Source: Candidatus Roizmanbacteria bacterium (lineage in GTDB: Bacteria > Patescibacteriota > Microgenomatia > UBA1406 > GWC2-37-13). From it: 64,000 nt of DNA. Each line of letters opens with the position of its first letter. Position 1 is the stretch's first letter. Under the pieces are notes generated by a model that was not told where the DNA came from, made no database searches, and worked only from the letters and a program-made list of their open reading frames with translations. The stretch lies in contig JACQCK010000012.1 in NCBI GenBank assembly GCA_016201695.1, positions 1-64,000 on the forward strand. The letters run 5' to 3'. A program made the position numbers and the translations under genes. Of this stretch, positions 61,345-64,000 are shown in pieces.

Positions 61345-63204
61345 ATGAGGCTAACGCGCGCTCAAAAACAATATATCGAAAAAAATAAAGAGACTCTAAA
61401 AACGCACGAGGCCGCGTCTTTGTTTGGTGTTCCGGAAAAAATTATCGCCGACTACCAAAGAACTCTTTCGCCTTCGTCTTCGCAGTTGGTGATTCCGGAA
61501 TCGGATTCTACTGGCGATCTGTTGCCGACTCTTGCCCGTTCAAACGTCACTTGGCTTTCCCTGAAGCGCTGGTTTAAGCAGCATGTCCTGATTTTAATAT
61601 TTTTGTCGGTGCTGGTTGCCGTATTATACCTTCCTTTTCTCAACAACGGTTTTGTCTCCGACGATATTCCGGGAATTTCACAGAATGTACACATCGGTGA
61701 TTTTAAACAAGTAACCCGTGCCGGAGTCTACGGATTTAGACCGCTTCTTTATTTTCTGTCGTATAAACTGGGCGGAATTCATCCCTACGCCTTCCGTATT
61801 GTCAATATTCTGGCCCATTATTTTTCAGTAATAGGACTATACGCGTTATTGACGGTACTGGGTTCAGTAAATGTCGCTTTTTTTGCCGCTTCAATTTTCG
61901 CGGTACACCCGATTCTTATCGAATCAGTAACTTGGGTTTCAGGCGGATCCTACTCTCTTTATACCGCCTTTTTTATTTTGGCTTTTCTCTTCTACGTTTT
62001 ATCTTTGACAAAAACTAAAAAGTATTTATATTACGGAATTTCTGTAATCCTTGGATTTTTATCCCTGATGTCGGCGATTCCGGCAATCATTATTCCCCTG
62101 ATTCTTGGCGTATTTCATATCGGGTATACGCCGAGTATTTTTAGAACAAATAAAAAGGGGATGGTTCTTCGATTGCTTCCCTTTCTTTTGATGTCACTTT
62201 TCTTAATATATGTTTTTGTAACGGGTGTTAATAAACGTTTAACCTCTTTTAAACAGGACTATTATCAGGAGAACACGACTTACGACCCCTTATACCAGAT
62301 CCCGGTGGCTTTGACTTCGTATATTGAACTTATCTTCCTACCGCACGGCCTGACCCTTTACCATACCGAGCCGATCTATATTCAAGAATATATAATAAGG
62401 GTGTTGATTTTTATTCTTCTTATTGGATTTTATTCTTATTTATTTTTTAAGAAAAGGAAAGTTTTTTTTTGGCTTTCTTTGTACTTTATAAGTCTAGGAC
62501 CGGTACTGTCTCCTTATCGCATTGCCTGGATTGTGGCCGAACGGTACGTCTATCTTGGCGCCGTCGGCATAATCGTTATCATAGGCATGTTGATTGACGC
62601 ATTGGTAAGAAATAAAAAATCAGAAGTGATCGCTCACATGATCTATATGACGGTTATTCTTATTTTTAGCGTGATGACGATACTCCGAAACGTCGATTGG
62701 CTAGATGAAGAGCATATCTGGATGGCAACAAGTATAACCTCGCCATCTTCTTGGGTCAATCACAATAATCTCGGCGATATCTATAGTCGAAAGGGTCAGT
62801 ATGATATTTCAATTCAGGAGTTTAAGAAAGCCATCGAAATAAATCCCCGATACGGAGACGCTTACAATAATCTCGGCAACGTCTATGTAAAAATAGGTAA
62901 AGTGAACGAAGCTATCAAAATGTATCAGGCCGCCCTGGTTCTAAACCCCCGTTTATGGCAATCATATCAGAACATCGCCGTGATAGCTTATCAACAGAAA
63001 AGCTATCCGATGGCGCTTGAATATACAAAAAAAGCTCTTGCCTACGCTTCGGAAGTACCGTCACTGCACTCAAATTATGGAATCATTCTCACTAAATTAA
63101 AGGCCTACGATCAGGCAAAAGAAGCGTTCTTACGGGCTCTGCGTTTAGATCCGGGCAATCAAGCGGCAAAGGTAGGTCTAGACGAGCTGTCAAAACTCCG
63201 GTAG
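61345..63204 (+). CDS. Polytopic TPR protein, TMTC/O-mannosyltransferase-like
   Basis: Three parts are visible. Residues 1-42 look like a helix-turn-helix (THEAASLFGVP). About ten membrane helices fill 85-460, with VSDDIPGI after the first, where GT-C enzymes have the catalytic acidic pair, and AVHPILIESVTWVSG, a block shared with TMTC-type tetratricopeptide O-mannosyltransferases. About four TPRs (470-615; WVNHNNLGDIY, DAYNNLGNVY, SNYGIILTKL) close the protein. A role in protein O-glycosylation outside the membrane is likely. The 5' HTH-like part is unusual for an integral membrane transferase. Confidence 0.8.
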   Translation: MRLTRAQKQYIEKNKETLKTHEAASLFGVPEKIIADYQRTLSPSSSQLVIPESDSTGDLLPTLARSNVTWLSLKRWFKQHVLILIFLSVLVAVLYLPFLNNGFVSDDIPGISQNVHIGDFKQVTRAGVYGFRPLLYFLSYKLGGIHPYAFRIVNILAHYFSVIGLYALLTVLGSVNVAFFAASIFAVHPILIESVTWVSGGSYSLYTAFFILAFLFYVLSLTKTKKYLYYGISVILGFLSLMSAIPAIIIPLILGVFHIGYTPSIFRTNKKGMVLRLLPFLLMSLFLIYVFVTGVNKRLTSFKQDYYQENTTYDPLYQIPVALTSYIELIFLPHGLTLYHTEPIYIQEYIIRVLIFILLIGFYSYLFFKKRKVFFWLSLYFISLGPVLSPYRIAWIVAERYVYLGAVGIIVIIGMLIDALVRNKKSEVIAHMIYMTVILIFSVMTILRNVDWLDEEHIWMATSITSPSSWVNHNNLGDIYSRKGQYDISIQEFKKAIEINPRYGDAYNNLGNVYVKIGKVNEAIKMYQAALVLNPRLWQSYQNIAVIAYQQKSYPMALEYTKKALAYASEVPSLHSNYGIILTKLKAYDQAKEAFLRALRLDPGNQAAKVGLDELSKLR

Positions 63205-63205
63205 T

Positions 63206-64000
63206 TTAAAGGTTGACGGCGCTGTCGGAGAGTTTGATTTGCGCTTTCTCGTTATCGACGGTTGTTTTGGGAGTAAAGAAATGTTTCAGTAATTTTGAAG
63301 AGGCGTTTCCCCAAAAAGGCAGTGAAAAGTAATTGACCTTTGTTTGATTTGGGTCAAAATCGAGTAAGTGTCCGATTAATTTTTTGCCCATAAAAAATAA
63401 ATAAGTAAAGTCGTGCACGCTTCTTATACTCATAATTTTTCTTAGAATATATTGCGGCGTCATAAAAGCCGAATAAAGATCCTGTTCAAGTTCGTAGATT
63501 TTTTCCGCCGGAAAAGGCATTTGCATAACCGGTTGCCGCATGTCAAAATCCTCGTAGTTATCGGTCAGCAGCCATCCTTTTTCCTTACACTCACGGTACA
63601 AAGGTGTCCCCGGATAAGGAATGACGATGGTCGCCTGCATTGTTTCGTAATAGCCTTTTTTAAAAGCGTATTTGGCAACGTTGATCGTGCGTTTGGCGTC
63701 GGTGTATGACTCCCAGGGATAACCCAACATAATGGTGATATGAGGGTCTAAACCGGCTTTTCTGGCCATGCGCGGGCCGTTGATTGCGTCAACTTCTTTC
63801 GTTCCTTTGTCAAGCTTATCAAGGGTTTTTTGATTTCCGGACTCCATGCCGTAGAGAATGAATCTGAATCCGGCTTGACCCATGAGATCGTAGTATTCTT
63901 GGTTCAGGGCGTTAAAACGCATGTTGCAACCGTATCTGACTTTTTTATTGTATCCGCTTTCAATAAGAAGTTCACAAAAATGCTTGAGTTTCGGTCCGAT
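63206..64000 (-). CDS. B12-binding-type radical SAM protein (5' end off window)
   Basis: The frame runs in from base 64000 and ends at 63206, giving the C-terminal 264 residues. YGCNMRFNALN, then FRFILYGMESGNQKTLDKLDKG and ITIMLGYPWE are the conserved later strands of the radical SAM TIM barrel in the BchE/HpnJ-like class that often has an N-terminal cobalamin domain. The Cx3Cx2C cluster motif and any B12 domain are beyond the window. Such proteins are common in CPR glycan clusters; the reaction is unknown. The ATG at 63922 is internal and not the real start. Confidence 0.88.
   Translation of the reverse strand: MGPKLKHFCELLIESGYNKKVRYGCNMRFNALNQEYYDLMGQAGFRFILYGMESGNQKTLDKLDKGTKEVDAINGPRMARKAGLDPHITIMLGYPWESYTDAKRTINVAKYAFKKGYYETMQATIVIPYPGTPLYRECKEKGWLLTDNYEDFDMRQPVMQMPFPAEKIYELEQDLYSAFMTPQYILRKIMSIRSVHDFTYLFFMGKKLIGHLLDFDPNQTKVNYFSLPFWGNASSKLLKHFFTPKTTVDNEKAQIKLSDSAVNL

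Noticed and set aside
1-64000. UGA recoded to glycine, as in some CPR lineages
   Set aside because: TGA ends many intact genes, for example at 1542-1544 and in several ATGA overlaps, and the only tRNA-Gly seen has anticodon UCC.

Overview
The window looks like part of a bacterial chromosome of the Candidate Phyla Radiation (Patescibacteria) type, possibly Microgenomates. This is an inference from gene content: many large polytopic glycosyltransferase-C-like proteins, a DUF2079 protein, a TrmB-type regulator, a membrane-anchored DsbA-like protein, a small Xer recombinase, and tRNAs without an encoded CCA end. No ribosomal marker is present to confirm it. TGA ends many genes, often in ATGA overlaps, so the standard bacterial code applies.

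Layout. 1-3 kb: a left-truncated class I aminotransferase, a divergent TrmB-like regulator with palindromes in its upstream region, a DsbA-like oxidoreductase and a sugar nucleotidyltransferase. 3.0-4.2 kb: tRNA-Leu(UAG), tRNA-Ser(GGA) and a XerC/D-type recombinase. 4.2-11.5 kb: a plus-strand operon with DUF2079, two polyprenyl-phosphate-sugar synthase-like GT2s, an EamA transporter, GalE and a YfhO-like protein. 11.6-12.3 kb: an orphan gene with an RX4H motif and tRNA-Gly(UCC). 12.4-24.5 kb: GT39-like membrane proteins, two flippases, Gmd and GT2s; three reading-frame anomalies occur between 4 and 20 kb. 24.5-31.3 kb (minus): membrane proteins, two SDRs and a GT4. 32.5-41.7 kb (plus): a ten-gene, tightly coupled CDP-sugar operon. 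41.8-45.5 kb (minus): an acetyltransferase, two GT2s and a WbiB-like epimerase. 45.7-48.6 kb (plus): an RfbJ/AscF-like reductase, RfbH and an RmlC/AscE-like cupin. 48.5-61.3 kb (minus): GT2s, a nucleotidyltransferase/GDPD/MDR-dehydrogenase module, and an FdtA/FdtB-like amino-sugar module. 61.3-64 kb: a TPR-containing membrane transferase and a right-truncated B12-type radical SAM protein.

Working together. Nucleotidyltransferases and SDRs would make UDP-Gal, GDP-4-keto-6-deoxymannose and CDP-3,6-dideoxyhexoses, plus amino and possibly polyol sugars. About fourteen GT2 domains and one GT4 would transfer them. Wzx- and MurJ-type proteins would flip lipid-linked products. About eight GT-C-type membrane proteins would use polyprenyl-phosphate sugars outside the membrane, perhaps on S-layer proteins or wall polymers. 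The most notable parts are a near-complete CDP-3,6-dideoxyhexose pathway with an RfbH that keeps its catalytic His and [2Fe-2S] cysteines, joined to a ThDP carboligase-like operon that resembles, but does not match, the yersiniose route.

Regulation. Many transcription-unit starts have a TATAAT-like box only 5-9 nt (13 nt for the TrmB-like gene) before the start codon, suggesting leaderless or nearly leaderless mRNAs. Operon-internal genes are instead joined by ATGA overlaps. No convincing strong intrinsic terminator, CRISPR array, riboswitch or IS element was seen.
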